This document shows, one piece after another, positions 25,559 to 34,487 of a stretch of 64,000 bases of DNA. The position numbers and the translations under genes were made by a program. The notes beneath the pieces are model-generated. The model made no database searches. It saw only the letters and a list, made by a program, of their open reading frames with translations, and was not told the origin of the DNA. Source of the stretch: an uncultured Bacilli bacterium (GTDB taxonomy: Bacteria; Bacillota_I; Bacilli_A; RF39; UBA660); contig CAKOND010000003.1 of assembly GCA_934096945.1 (NCBI GenBank), positions 52,439-116,438 on the forward strand, given 5' to 3'. Within the stretch, counting starts at the first letter, position 1. Each line of letters opens with the position of its first letter.

Positions 25559-26189
25559 CTTGTATCTCCCATCTATAGTGACCTATTATTTTATCTCTGA
25601 ATAAGCCATCATCTTCATAATTATAAAAAGCATGTTGATGTATTATATAGTTTTCGCCATTTTTATTTACTTTATCACTAACAATAGCAATATGATTTTT
25701 ATATACAACTATATCACCTGGATTAAAATCTTTATCTAAACTAAGTGACTTTACATTTCTATCTAAATATACCTTTATATTTCTAACTCTTCTAAAATCT
25801 ATATTAGTATCACCTACATCACTATCATAAGCATCTTTATTTTTCTTTATATCTTCATCTATTAAAGTTTTAAAATCATACCCGGCATTATATAAAGCAT
25901 ACCATATTAAATCAGTACATACTCTATATTCATCTGTTGGATATCCTCCATCATAATATTTACTTTTATATTTAGGTTCATCTTTAATAAACTTTTTAGC
26001 ACCTTCCAAAATATCACTATAATCATCTATGCCATCATTATCTTTATCAATATTACTTTTAATTATTTCCGTAGTACTACTTTTTTTAAATATTTTATCG
26101 TATAATCCTGTCTTATATAAGGATATAACTGTTAAAACTAAAATGAGAAAAAGTACTAAATAATTTCCAAATCTTAAAAATAGTTTCAT
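25545..26189 (-). CDS. DUF1287 family secreted protein
   Basis: The 214-residue protein has an N-terminal membrane anchor (about 6-25) and then the DUF1287 domain: YYDGGYPTDEYRVCTDLIWY with a conserved Cys, AYDSDVGDTNIDFRRVRNIK, PGDIVVYKNHIAIVSDK and IIHQHAF with histidines. The fold is related to NlpC/P60-like cysteine hydrolases, so a cell-wall role is possible but unproven. It overlaps the DUF1003 gene. Confidence 0.87.
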   Translation of the reverse strand: MKLFLRFGNYLVLFLILVLTVISLYKTGLYDKIFKKSSTTEIIKSNIDKDNDGIDDYSDILEGAKKFIKDEPKYKSKYYDGGYPTDEYRVCTDLIWYALYNAGYDFKTLIDEDIKKNKDAYDSDVGDTNIDFRRVRNIKVYLDRNVKSLSLDKDFNPGDIVVYKNHIAIVSDKVNKNGENYIIHQHAFYNYEDDGLFRDKIIGHYRWEIQDGNK

Positions 26190-26241
26190 GTTAGTACCTC
26201 CGCACTATCATTATAACACAACATAGTTATTTACAAAAGAA

Positions 26242-26263
26242 AAAACTTCCGTTTGGAAGTTTT
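26242..26263 (-). terminator. terminator of the pilin-like gene
   Basis: AAAACTTCC-AAAC-GGAAGTTTT followed by TTCTTTTG. Confidence 0.85.
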
Positions 26264-26277
26264 GAGTTAGAATTTTA

Positions 26278-26790
26278 TTATGTTGTTGGCCATGTTTTAT
26301 CATTGCACCAGTCATCTTGTTTATTTATACTATCACTAGCATCAGTTACATCACTGGCTGTTACATCTTTATTTTCTTCACCCGAATAACCAGCATTTGT
26401 TACCATAAGATTTCCGTTGGTCATTGTTATTGCATAAAGATACACTGAAGAATTCTTTTTCTTTTTAACAAGAACTTGTCCTTTGTAATTTTTTGATGCA
26501 TCAAATTCGCCTTTCTCAATTAAATCACTTATTTTTACACATACCACACCATCATCTTTTACTGGAAATTTTTGGTCATTGTCGGCTTCTGCATTTATTG
26601 TATTATTTTGAAGATACACTGATGCAGCTTGAATTGCTTGATTAGCCTCCAAAGCAAATACTTGTTTTCTAGCTTCATTCATTCTTGGTATAACTGCCAT
26701 TGCTCCCATAAGAAGTACTATTGCAAGTACAACGATAACTGCTAATAATTCGATTAATGTAAACCCGCGTTCATTTTTTATTTTTTTCAT
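26278..26790 (-). CDS. type IV pilin-like prepilin
   Basis: The 170-residue protein starts MKKIKNERGFTLIELLAVIV: a short basic leader, cleavage between G and F, Glu at mature position 5, and a hydrophobic N-terminal helix, the type IV pilin/ComGC architecture. The C-terminal domain has two cysteines (VVCVKI and DDWCNDK), possibly one disulfide, and ends in WPTT. No assembly ATPase, platform protein or prepilin peptidase is in the window, so it would need machinery encoded elsewhere. It has its own promoter and terminator. Confidence 0.9.
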   Translation of the reverse strand: MKKIKNERGFTLIELLAVIVVLAIVLLMGAMAVIPRMNEARKQVFALEANQAIQAASVYLQNNTINAEADNDQKFPVKDDGVVCVKISDLIEKGEFDASKNYKGQVLVKKKKNSSVYLYAITMTNGNLMVTNAGYSGEENKDVTASDVTDASDSINKQDDWCNDKTWPTT

Positions 26791-26815
26791 TGTTTGAACT
26801 CCTCTCTATGTTTTA

Positions 26816-26844
26816 ATAATACTATAAATAAACTGATTAGTCAA
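26816..26844 (-). promoter_or_regulatory. promoter of the pilin-like gene
   Basis: TTGACT (26839-26844), 17 bp, TATTAT (26816-26821). Confidence 0.82.
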
Positions 26845-26889
26845 TATTACTTTAAAATGTTTTACACATTTTTATTTTTAACCATTAAT

Positions 26890-27111
26890 TTATTTTAATA
26901 CATTTAAAACAGAGCTAACAAGTTCCATGTTATCCATTATATTTTCTAACTTATCGGTTACTCTTTCCTTATATTTTACTTTCATATCAGATATAAATTT
27001 TTTATAGTCCACTACTCCACGATTTAAACCTTTAAAATAATAAGAGTTTTGTTTAAGAAGTTCAAAGCTTTTGGGATTTTCCCTGAATGCCATTTGTAAA
27101 AACTTTTCCAT
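26890..27111 (-). CDS. YlbE-like protein
   Basis: The 73-residue protein follows directly on the YlbD-like gene (start at the base after its stop codon), as ylbE follows ylbD in Bacillus. The segment LLKQNSYYFKGLNRGVVDYK is compatible with the short aromatic motif of that family. The call rests on weak similarity plus gene order. Function unknown. Confidence 0.6.
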   Translation of the reverse strand: MEKFLQMAFRENPKSFELLKQNSYYFKGLNRGVVDYKKFISDMKVKYKERVTDKLENIMDNMELVSSVLNVLK

Positions 27112-27471
27112 TTAATCCTCAAAAAACTTATTTAAAGGTCTTGGTGAAACTGGGCCTTTAGCTAAATTTTCTACTGGATTTGCAACATTTTTCTTTGTTA
27201 AGTCTGATACGAAATCTATTGCTTTTTGGGCAGTATTTATATGACTTTTAATAGAATCAACATCAACATTTTTAACCATATTCGTTATTTTAGAAATACT
27301 ATCTTCCATCGGAGAACGTTCATCTAGTATGTATTTATTCCATACTTTTTCATCAGTTCCATACAAATCATATAATTCATAAAACTTTTGCCATGTCATT
27401 TCCCCTTTTTGAACAAATTTTATAAGTTCTGGTTTAGTTCTGACAAAATTTTTAAATTCTTCTTGTTTCAA
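27112..27471 (-). CDS. YlbD-like protein
   Basis: The protein of about 119 residues has FKNFVRTKPELIKFVQKGEM and TWQKFYELYDLYGTDEKVWN, matching the N-terminal region of Bacillus YlbD, described as a putative coat protein. The rest is helical and low-complexity. AGGTGAT lies 4 nt before the TTG at 27471; the frame opens with a GTG at 27480 inside that SD, so TTG is preferred. It is followed at once by the YlbE-like gene. Confidence 0.68.
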   Translation of the reverse strand: MKQEEFKNFVRTKPELIKFVQKGEMTWQKFYELYDLYGTDEKVWNKYILDERSPMEDSISKITNMVKNVDVDSIKSHINTAQKAIDFVSDLTKKNVANPVENLAKGPVSPRPLNKFFED

Positions 27472-27639
27472 TTTAATCACCTATATAATTTTATGACAAA
27501 TAAACTATTTATATATTAAAAACTAACATAAAATATATAGAAAACGAATTAGTTGATTATAATTGATAATAAAAAAGTAGAAAGAGAACGATTTTTGGAA
27601 GTGATACTACAGTTACTAGTCATAATTTAGATGATATTT

Positions 27640-27978
27640 CTAACTTTTTTTAAAGATAAGAAGATGTTTTCTATCGGAAGAAGCATCATAATTGTTCATC
27701 CAATTAATAGTACTTCTAATATTATAAGTTAAGGATATATGAACAAATTTTGTTATAGTATCAAATCTTTTGCCCACTTTTGTAAACTGTGAATAAAAAA
27801 AGAAAAAACAATTATTTCTTACTATGGTTTTTTCACCCCATGATGTATTAAGTTCCATATGAATCATTTGTCCATTTGATTCTAGTCTTTTAGTCCTTTT
27901 TAATTGTTGCAACGTTTTGCATATTTTCACCTCATTTTTGAAGAGTTTATTATTTGTCTCTTCACTAAAGTGACTCAT
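27640..27978 (-). CDS. doubtful open reading frame, 112 codons
   Basis: A frame in an otherwise gene-poor 630-nt gap (27481-28108). The ATG at 27978 has no SD, while a good GAGGTG SD inside the frame leads to a nine-codon peptide in another frame. The composition is odd: a FFFFYSQF run and a His-rich tail (SSDRKHLLIF). SWGEKTIVRN and INWMNNYDAS look protein-like, so it may be the wreck of an unrecognised gene. I see no other feature in the gap except the parC terminator. Confidence 0.25.
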   Translation of the reverse strand: MSHFSEETNNKLFKNEVKICKTLQQLKRTKRLESNGQMIHMELNTSWGEKTIVRNNCFFFFYSQFTKVGKRFDTITKFVHISLTYNIRSTINWMNNYDASSDRKHLLIFKKS

Positions 27979-28054
27979 ATCAAAAAAATTTTGTTTTCGC
28001 TTTCAAAAATATATGTCAAAAAGTGTAAAACTTGTTTAAATTCGATTAAAAATG

Positions 28055-28093
28055 ACAAAAAACTACGTATCTCAATATTGATAACGTAGTTTT
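28055..28093 (-). terminator. terminator of parE-parC
   Basis: AAAACTACGTTATC pairs with GATACGTAGTTTT (bulged), loop about 10 nt, then TTT. A strong stem 16 nt after the parC stop. Confidence 0.85.
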
Positions 28094-28108
28094 CAAAATT
28101 TTTAAGCA

Positions 28109-30607
28109 TCAAATTTTGAAATCATCTATAAACGATGCAAATGATAGTTGTTCTTCCTTTTTGCTTAGCTGGTCTTCTATCTTTATTACTTCTTCTTTTG
28201 ACTCTTCTTGAGTATTTTTTGTTAAGTCAATTAGATCTTTTTTTAAAGTAAATAAATCATAATTATATTTAACACTACTTCCGGTTGATGCTAAGTCCAT
28301 GATAGGTATTTCACTATTTTTAAGCTCATGGAAATCATTATCAACTCTGTAAAGATTAACGTCCTTAGTTTCTGTTAAATAAGCAAATTTTATTTTGTAA
28401 TCTTTAGTCTTAGCTTTTTTAAATAGCATATTTCCTTTTTTAGCACGAGAAATTGAAGTAATATCTGATATTTTTAATCTCTTTATTGTCTTAAAGTTTG
28501 TATAAACATTTAAGTATTCTTCCCTTTTTATTGGGCTGGCATATACACAATAATCATCTTTTAGATTAATACCTTTTACCCCGCTTGCTTTAGTGCCAAC
28601 GATAGGTATTTCATTTGTATTAAATCTTAGTGATAATCCATTATTAGTTACAAATAATACTTCATCTTTAGAAATATCAGCATTTAAAAGTTCATCATTA
28701 TCTTTTAATTTAATAGCTGTCATTGGTTTTGAATAACGCGACACTTCAAAATCTTTAAGTGCCACTTGTTTAATTAAACCATTTTTAGTAAATAATGTAA
28801 CATTTTTATTTAAATCTTTCATTATTAAACTTGCAACTACTTTTTCATTTTCTTTAATCATAATGGTATTACTTATGTGTTTTCCTAAATCTTTCCATTT
28901 AGTTTCAGGCAAAATATGTACTGGTACAAATAAATAATTACCAAGATTTGTAAATAAAAGCAAATTACTTCTTGTTGATGTTAAATACTTAGCAGTTACA
29001 TAATCACCTGGTTTTAAAGTTGTTTCTTCATCACTTGTTTTAAAGCTCTTAGTGCTTACCCTTTTTACATAGCCATCATTTGTTACTACCACTACAACAT
29101 TTTCATCTGGTATCATTTCTTTAACATCTACTTTTATTTCAACTATTTCATCTCTGATTTCAGTTCTTCTAGGTACTGCATAATTTTTCTTTATTTCTCT
29201 TAGTTCAGATTTCATAACACTCTTAAGTTCATTTTCACTTTCTAATATCTTATTACATTCTTCGATTAAGCCTTTTAGTTTTTCACATTCTTCTTCTAGA
29301 ACTACAATATCAGTATTAGTTAATCTATAAAGTTGTAATGTTACAATAGCTTCAGCTTGTTCTTCCGTAAATTTATATTTATTAACTAAATTAACTTTAG
29401 CATCACTTTTATTTTTACTAGCACGTATTAATGCAATTACTTCATCTAAAATTGATATAGCTTTTATTAAACCTGTTGCTATATTATAATTTTTAGTATA
29501 GTATGCTAAATCAAACTCTGTTCTTTTTGTTATAACCTCTTTTTGATGAGCAATGTATGCATCAAGTATTTCTAAAATTCCTAAAGTTTTTGGTGTTCTA
29601 TTAACTATTGCTACACTATTATAATTATAAGATATTTGCAAATCGGTATTTTTAAGTAAATATCGCATTATTACATCTTTATTAGCATTAGCTTTTAAAT
29701 CAATTGCTATTCTTATACCAGTTCTATCAGTTTCATCCCTTACTTCTGATATTCCTTCAATTTTTTTATCTATTCTTAAAGATTCAATCTTAGCAACACA
29801 AGCTTGTTTATTAACTTCAAAAGGTATTTCCGTAATGATTATTTGTTCTTTACCTTTTTCTTTTACAAATTCATATTTAGCCTGCACTATTACTTTACCA
29901 CGACCAGTTTTAAAGGCATCAATTATACCTTCCTTACCAAATGCTATACCACCAGTTGGAAAATCTGGACCTTTTACTATTTCTAAAATCGTGTCTAAAT
30001 AGCAATTTGGTGAGTCAATTCTTTTAATTGTGGCATCTATTATTTCTCCAAGGTTATGCGGAGGAATATTTGTTGCATATCCGGCTGAAATACCATTTGT
30101 TCCATTTACAAGTAAATTAGGAAATTTAGCAGGTAAAACAGTTGGTTCTAAAAATCTATCATCAAAATTTGGGGCCCAAGCTACAGTATTTTTATCTAAA
30201 TCTTTTAAAAGCTCATTACTTATTTTAGCAAGTCTTGCTTCAGTATAACGGTATGCAGCAGGTGGATCCCCATCCATTGAACCATTATTTCCATGAATAT
30301 CAACTAAAATTGCACTTTGTTTCCACCACTGTGACATACGAACCATGGCATCATAAACTGATGAGTCACCATGAGGATGAAATTTACCTAAAACATCACC
30401 TACTGTGGCTGCACATTTTATATAACCTTTTTCAGAGGTATTACCAGCTTTATACATTGCATATAAAATTCTTCTTTGGACTGGTTTAAGTCCATCTCTT
30501 ACATCTGGTATAGCTCTATCTTGAATAATTTCTTTGGCATAAGCTGCAAATCTTAAAGACATTATTTCTTCTAAGCTATAATCTTCAATTTTTTTAACTA
30601 TATTCAT
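28109..30607 (-). CDS. parC: DNA topoisomerase IV subunit A
   Basis: ParC with ParE decatenates chromosomes. The 832-residue protein begins with the breakage-reunion domain: AIPDVRDGLKPVQRRILYAM, KFHPHGDSSVYDAMVRMSQ (quinolone-determining region) and the catalytic tyrosine in AAYRYTEARL. The C-terminal pinwheel domain follows from about residue 490. The gyrase box QRRGGKG is absent, which supports ParC rather than GyrA. The gene is 10 nt after parE. Confidence 0.93.
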   Translation of the reverse strand: MNIVKKIEDYSLEEIMSLRFAAYAKEIIQDRAIPDVRDGLKPVQRRILYAMYKAGNTSEKGYIKCAATVGDVLGKFHPHGDSSVYDAMVRMSQWWKQSAILVDIHGNNGSMDGDPPAAYRYTEARLAKISNELLKDLDKNTVAWAPNFDDRFLEPTVLPAKFPNLLVNGTNGISAGYATNIPPHNLGEIIDATIKRIDSPNCYLDTILEIVKGPDFPTGGIAFGKEGIIDAFKTGRGKVIVQAKYEFVKEKGKEQIIITEIPFEVNKQACVAKIESLRIDKKIEGISEVRDETDRTGIRIAIDLKANANKDVIMRYLLKNTDLQISYNYNSVAIVNRTPKTLGILEILDAYIAHQKEVITKRTEFDLAYYTKNYNIATGLIKAISILDEVIALIRASKNKSDAKVNLVNKYKFTEEQAEAIVTLQLYRLTNTDIVVLEEECEKLKGLIEECNKILESENELKSVMKSELREIKKNYAVPRRTEIRDEIVEIKVDVKEMIPDENVVVVVTNDGYVKRVSTKSFKTSDEETTLKPGDYVTAKYLTSTRSNLLLFTNLGNYLFVPVHILPETKWKDLGKHISNTIMIKENEKVVASLIMKDLNKNVTLFTKNGLIKQVALKDFEVSRYSKPMTAIKLKDNDELLNADISKDEVLFVTNNGLSLRFNTNEIPIVGTKASGVKGINLKDDYCVYASPIKREEYLNVYTNFKTIKRLKISDITSISRAKKGNMLFKKAKTKDYKIKFAYLTETKDVNLYRVDNDFHELKNSEIPIMDLASTGSSVKYNYDLFTLKKDLIDLTKNTQEESKEEVIKIEDQLSKKEEQLSFASFIDDFKI

Positions 30608-30617
30608 TTAAACCTCC

Positions 30618-32525
30618 TTATTCTGCCCTATAACTATCTTCGAGAGTAAACTCAACATTTTCATTAATCCATTCTTTACGAGGTTCTACTTTATCCCCCA
30701 TTAAAACTTCTACTCTTTTTTCGGCAAGGGCAGCATCAGTTATTTTAACTCTAATTAAACTTCTTGTTTCAGGATCCATTGTTGTTTCCCAAAGTTGATC
30801 TGGATTCATTTCCCCTAACCCTTTATATCTTTGGATACTATATTTTCCCGTATTATTAAGTTTTATTTCGTTAAGTTCATCATCAGTATATACATAAAAC
30901 TTTTTCTTACCATAATCAAGTTTATAAAGTGGTGGCATGGCAATAAAAAGTTTGCCTGTTTCAATTAAACCACGCATATATCTATAAAAAAATGTAAGTA
31001 AAAGTATTTGAATGTGAGCACCATCAACATCGGCATCGGTCATGATTATTACTTTATCATAGTTTGATTCTGAAGCATCAAAATCTTGACCTATACCTGC
31101 GCCGATTGTATGAATTAATGTATTTATTTCTTCATTTTTAATTAAATCATCTAAAGATGCTTTTTCACTATTTATTACTTTACCACGAAGTGGAAGTATT
31201 GCTTGAAATTTTCTATCTCTTCCACCTTTGGCTGAACCACCGGCACTATCTCCTTCGACGATGAATAATTCATTTATCTTGGGATTTTTACTTTGAGCTG
31301 GTGCCAGTTTCATTGATAAATTCTTTTCAATTTTATTTTTATTTTTTCCATTTCTTGCATCTTCTCTAGCTTTTCTGGCTGCTTCACGAGCTACTTTACT
31401 TTTCATAGCTTTTTCTAGAATTGTTGATGCAACTTCTTTATTTTCTTCAAGGAAAAATTTTAAAGACTCATAAGTAATGCTTTCTGTTACACTTCTTGCT
31501 TCTGGGGTTCCAAGTTTACCTTTGGTTTGTCCTTCAAATTGTAGTAACTCTTCAGGTATTTTTAAACTAATAACTGCAGATAATCCTTCACGAACATCTG
31601 AACCATCTAAAGTACCATCTTTAGCTTTAAAAATATTATTATTTTTAGCATAATCATTAAATGCTTTAGTAATACCAGTTTTAAACCCAACTTCGTGAGA
31701 TCCTCCATCGCTAGTTTTAACATTATTTACAAATGATAAAATATTTTCATTATAAGTATCAGTGTATTGCATGGCAATATCTACTTCAATTTTATTTTTG
31801 GTATTACTAAAATTAATTACTTTGTGTAAGGTATTTTTACCTTCATTCATATATTCAATAAAACTAGTTAAACCATTATCATAATGAAATTTAGCTTGAT
31901 GTCCATCTTCTTCATCAATAACTTCGATAGTAAGACCACTTAGTAAAAAGGCTGATTCTTGCATTCTTTCACAAATTGTTGTATATGAAAAATTACAATT
32001 TTTAAATATTTCTGCATCTGGCAAGAATTTAACTATTGTACCAGTTTTAGTACTTTTTCCCACAGTATGAAGTGGGGTTTTAACATGTCCACCATTTTCA
32101 AACTCAATTGATGAAATAAGTCCGTCACGATAAATAACTACTTGCATTTGTTTAGATAAAGCATTAACTACACTAGCACCAACACCATGAAGTCCTCCAG
32201 AAACTTTATAACCAGCTTCACTAAACTTACCACCAGCATGAAGTATTGTATAAATAACTTCTGGTGTACTTTTACCTGATGCATGCATTCCAATTGGTAC
32301 TCCACGTCCATTATCTGCAACTGTTATACTTTTATCTTTATTGATAATTACTTTAATATAATTACCATATCCATTTATAACTTCATCTATGGCATTATCT
32401 ACAATTTCCCATACTAAATGATGCATACCTCTTTTATCAGTTGATCCGATATACATACCAGGTCTTTTTCTAACTGCTTCTAAGCCTTCTAATATTTTTA
32501 TCGATGATTCATTATATTCTGCCAT
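30618..32525 (-). CDS. parE: DNA topoisomerase IV subunit B
   Basis: The ATPase subunit, 635 residues. GHKL motifs: EIVDNAIDEV (Mg-binding Asn), VADNGRGVPIG, and GLHGVGASVVNALS; the Toprim domain has FIVEGDSAGGSAKGGRDR and DADVDGAHI. The ATG at 32525 gives MAEYNESSIKILEGLEAVRK; the open frame begins at a GTG that overlaps the AAGGAG SD, so 32525 is preferred (spacing 11). Pairing with parC and the absence of a replication origin favour ParE over GyrB. Confidence 0.93.
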   Translation of the reverse strand: MAEYNESSIKILEGLEAVRKRPGMYIGSTDKRGMHHLVWEIVDNAIDEVINGYGNYIKVIINKDKSITVADNGRGVPIGMHASGKSTPEVIYTILHAGGKFSEAGYKVSGGLHGVGASVVNALSKQMQVVIYRDGLISSIEFENGGHVKTPLHTVGKSTKTGTIVKFLPDAEIFKNCNFSYTTICERMQESAFLLSGLTIEVIDEEDGHQAKFHYDNGLTSFIEYMNEGKNTLHKVINFSNTKNKIEVDIAMQYTDTYNENILSFVNNVKTSDGGSHEVGFKTGITKAFNDYAKNNNIFKAKDGTLDGSDVREGLSAVISLKIPEELLQFEGQTKGKLGTPEARSVTESITYESLKFFLEENKEVASTILEKAMKSKVAREAARKAREDARNGKNKNKIEKNLSMKLAPAQSKNPKINELFIVEGDSAGGSAKGGRDRKFQAILPLRGKVINSEKASLDDLIKNEEINTLIHTIGAGIGQDFDASESNYDKVIIMTDADVDGAHIQILLLTFFYRYMRGLIETGKLFIAMPPLYKLDYGKKKFYVYTDDELNEIKLNNTGKYSIQRYKGLGEMNPDQLWETTMDPETRSLIRVKITDAALAEKRVEVLMGDKVEPRKEWINENVEFTLEDSYRAE

Positions 32526-32547
32526 ATTCTTTATCACTCCTTAGACC

Positions 32548-32577
32548 ATTATAACAACAAATGCTAAAAAAAATCAA
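32548..32577 (-). promoter_or_regulatory. promoter of parE-parC
   Basis: TTGATT (32572-32577), 18 bp, TATAAT (32548-32553). Confidence 0.78.
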
Positions 32578-32625
32578 CTTGAATTATTATTTTTTTAAGA
32601 TTTTTTGTGCATTTTTATTTAAAAA

Positions 32626-32662
32626 TTAAAAAAAGAAGACTTAGTTTTTCTAAGATTTCTTG
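32626..32662 (-). terminator. terminator after the duplicated-domain gene
   Basis: CTTAG-AAAAA-CTAAG extended by AAGAA/TTCTT with a bulge, then T7. It overlaps the stop of the gene ending at 32650. Confidence 0.75.
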
Positions 32663-33450
32663 TTATTTTTCTTTCTTTTTTCTCTTTTTAAGGCTTTATT
32701 TTTCTTTATATCTTCGAAGTATCTTTCATAATCCCAGGTTAATACATAATATGAAGGACTTTCTACTTGTAAAGTTACATAATATCTATCTGCAAATGAA
32801 GAAAATTCTCCGGCTTCTATTAAAAGTTTAACCAAAGTATAGCCAAGTGATTCAGCATTATAAGAATTATTTGGATAAGCAAAAACATATTTACCATCTT
32901 CAGATAAGCTGCTTCGATCTTTATTTAATAATTTTAAAAGTTTCATTTTTATTATTACAATTTCTTTTTTAGCTTTTCTGGAAATAGTTTTAGCTTCTTG
33001 AAATTCTTTTTTAGTTGATTCTAAAACTTCACCAATACGTTCTTCTGCTATTTTTTCATATTTTTCTGGTAGCTTTAACATTTTTCCTAAAATATTCATA
33101 ACTTCAAAATAATTTTCAAAATCCCAGGTTAATTCATAATAATCGTCACACTCAATACTATCTTTAGAGTAATCGGTAATATATATTAAATAATCTTTTG
33201 AAAACGAAGAAAAAGCATTTCTTTCTATTAGTTCTTTCACTAATTTATATCCTTCATCTTCATCTCCACAAAATCTTTTTTTAAATATTATTTTAACTAC
33301 ACCACTTTCTGGCAAACTTGTTTTAAATCTTTCAACCATTATTCTGAAAAGTTTTCTTTTAGCACATTTTACTTCTTTTAAACAGTTTTCTTCTTCTGTA
33401 TTTTGATTTAAAAAACCACTTATACTAAATAATTCTTCATTATATTTCAT
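32650..33450 (-). CDS. hypothetical protein with an internal domain duplication
   Basis: Unrecognised 266-residue cytosolic protein made of two related halves. Half 1 (about 50-118) has GYKLVKELIERNAFSSFSKD then YYELTWDFENYFE. Half 2 (about 195-255) has GYTLVKLLIEAGEFSSFADR then YYVLTWDYERYFED. Both contain the pattern Y-x-LVK-x-LIE-x3-FSSF and end in LTWD. A charged helical linker of about 60 residues separates them and the C-terminus is strongly basic. It precedes nothing on its strand but its own terminator. The function is unknown. Confidence 0.78.
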   Translation of the reverse strand: MKYNEELFSISGFLNQNTEEENCLKEVKCAKRKLFRIMVERFKTSLPESGVVKIIFKKRFCGDEDEGYKLVKELIERNAFSSFSKDYLIYITDYSKDSIECDDYYELTWDFENYFEVMNILGKMLKLPEKYEKIAEERIGEVLESTKKEFQEAKTISRKAKKEIVIIKMKLLKLLNKDRSSLSEDGKYVFAYPNNSYNAESLGYTLVKLLIEAGEFSSFADRYYVTLQVESPSYYVLTWDYERYFEDIKKNKALKREKRKKNNKKS

Positions 33451-33480
33451 AAACCCTCCATATTAAAAAAAAGCGCATAC

Positions 33481-33765
33481 CTATGCTTCGTATACGCTTA
33501 CCTTTTTTCTATTTTTACCAAGTCTTTCGTATTTTACAACACCAGTAACTTTAGCAAATAATGTATCATCTTTTCCAATTCCAACATTTGTACCTGGATA
33601 AATTTTAGTTCCTCTTTGACGATAAAGAATTGAACCAGCAGTTACAGTCTCACCATCTGCGGCTTTAGCACCAAGTCTACGACCAGCTGAATCTCTACCA
33701 TTTTTAGTTGAACCTTGAGCTTTAACGTGAGCAAATAATTGGATATTCAACTTTAGAAAATTCAT
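33481..33765 (-). CDS. rpmA: 50S ribosomal protein L27 with cleavable N-terminus
   Basis: L27 reaches towards the peptidyl transferase centre. The 94-residue protein begins MNFLKLNIQLFAHVKAQGST; in Bacillota the segment up to the F of QLF is removed by the protease Prp, encoded directly upstream. GSTKNGRDSAGRRLGAK and GSILYRQRGTKIYPG are diagnostic. It shares ATGA-type overlap with prp. Confidence 0.97.
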   Translation of the reverse strand: MNFLKLNIQLFAHVKAQGSTKNGRDSAGRRLGAKAADGETVTAGSILYRQRGTKIYPGTNVGIGKDDTLFAKVTGVVKYERLGKNRKKVSVYEA

Positions 33766-34064
33766 TTTATGTCCTCCTTAATTATTTTAATATTTTTTTT
33801 GTATGTCGATGCAAGTTCTTCAAGCATCATAATCATATTTTTAATTGTTAGTGAAATATTTTTATCATTACTTAATACTTCAATTGTTAGTTTATCAGTC
33901 TCTTTTTTATATTTAATGCTATCTTTATCAAACCTTAAACATAAATTGATACTTGTAATAACAATTGATGATGCTGATGCACAAACTATGTCTTTGCCAT
34001 AATCATCATACTCAGCATGACCTGTCATTGTAATGATATTATTTTTAATATTAACCTTTATCAT
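33762..34064 (-). CDS. prp: ribosomal-processing cysteine protease Prp
   Basis: Prp cuts the N-terminal extension of L27. The 100-residue protein has the catalytic pair His16 in TGHAEYDDYGKDIVCA and Cys28 in the same segment, at the usual 12-residue spacing. It lies between rplU and rpmA, overlapping both by 1-4 nt, the conserved L21-Prp-L27 order of organisms with extended L27. Confidence 0.94.
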   Translation of the reverse strand: MIKVNIKNNIITMTGHAEYDDYGKDIVCASASSIVITSINLCLRFDKDSIKYKKETDKLTIEVLSNDKNISLTIKNMIMMLEELASTYKKNIKIIKEDIK

Positions 34065-34357
34065 TAACCAATTTTCTTAACAACTAACTTAGTGTATGGT
34101 TGTCTATGACCTTGAGTCTTACGATATTTTTTCTTAGGTCTGTATTTAAACACTTTAATTTTTTTGTTTTTTCCATGTTTTTCAACAGTACATACAACTT
34201 TAGCATCAACATATGGGTTACCAGCTTTACCATCTGCAAATAAAACTTTGTCAAATGTAACATCTGTTCCTACTTCTGCATCTAATTTTTCAACATAAAT
34301 AGTATCCCCAACAGAAACATAATATTGTTTTCCACCAGTTTCAAATATAGCTTTCAT
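34064..34357 (-). CDS. rplU: 50S ribosomal protein L21
   Basis: The 97-residue protein starts MKAIFETGGKQYYVSVGDTI and ends RPKKKYRKTQGHRQPYTKLV, both diagnostic. The open frame extends to 34393, but this covers the L21 leader and SD; the ATG at 34357 with AAGGAGG is right. It is the first gene of rplU-prp-rpmA. Confidence 0.97.
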   Translation of the reverse strand: MKAIFETGGKQYYVSVGDTIYVEKLDAEVGTDVTFDKVLFADGKAGNPYVDAKVVCTVEKHGKNKKIKVFKYRPKKKYRKTQGHRQPYTKLVVKKIG

Positions 34358-34371
34358 TTCATACCTCCTTA

Positions 34372-34440
34372 TATTTTTTCGAAGTCGCGCCATTAAGGTA
34401 CATAACGTTTTTAACCTTTTCTGTGCGGTTTTTTAAGAAA
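34372..34440 (-). promoter_or_regulatory. L21 leader (autoregulatory r-protein leader)
   Basis: The minus-strand leader has ACCGCACAGAAAAGGT, a hairpin AGGT...ACCT, and GGCGCGAC just before the SD, matching as I remember it the L21 leader motif found upstream of Bacillota rplU. It probably binds L21 for feedback control. Confidence 0.82.
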
Positions 34441-34458
34441 TTACTTAAAAACATACTA

Positions 34459-34487
34459 ATTTTATCATTAAATACTAGTTTTGTCAA
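34459..34487 (-). promoter_or_regulatory. promoter of rplU-prp-rpmA
   Basis: TTGACA (34482-34487), 17 bp, TAAAAT (34459-34464). The -35 lies inside the last codons of the spoIVFB-like gene. Confidence 0.87.

Noticed and set aside
28109..32525. gyrB-gyrA and a replication origin
   Set aside because: The GyrA box QRRGGKG is missing in the A subunit, and there are no dnaA, dnaN, recF or DnaA-box clusters nearby; parE-parC fits better.
34358..34393. N-terminal extension of L21
   Set aside because: It covers the L21 leader motif and the SD; L21 begins at MKAIFETGG.
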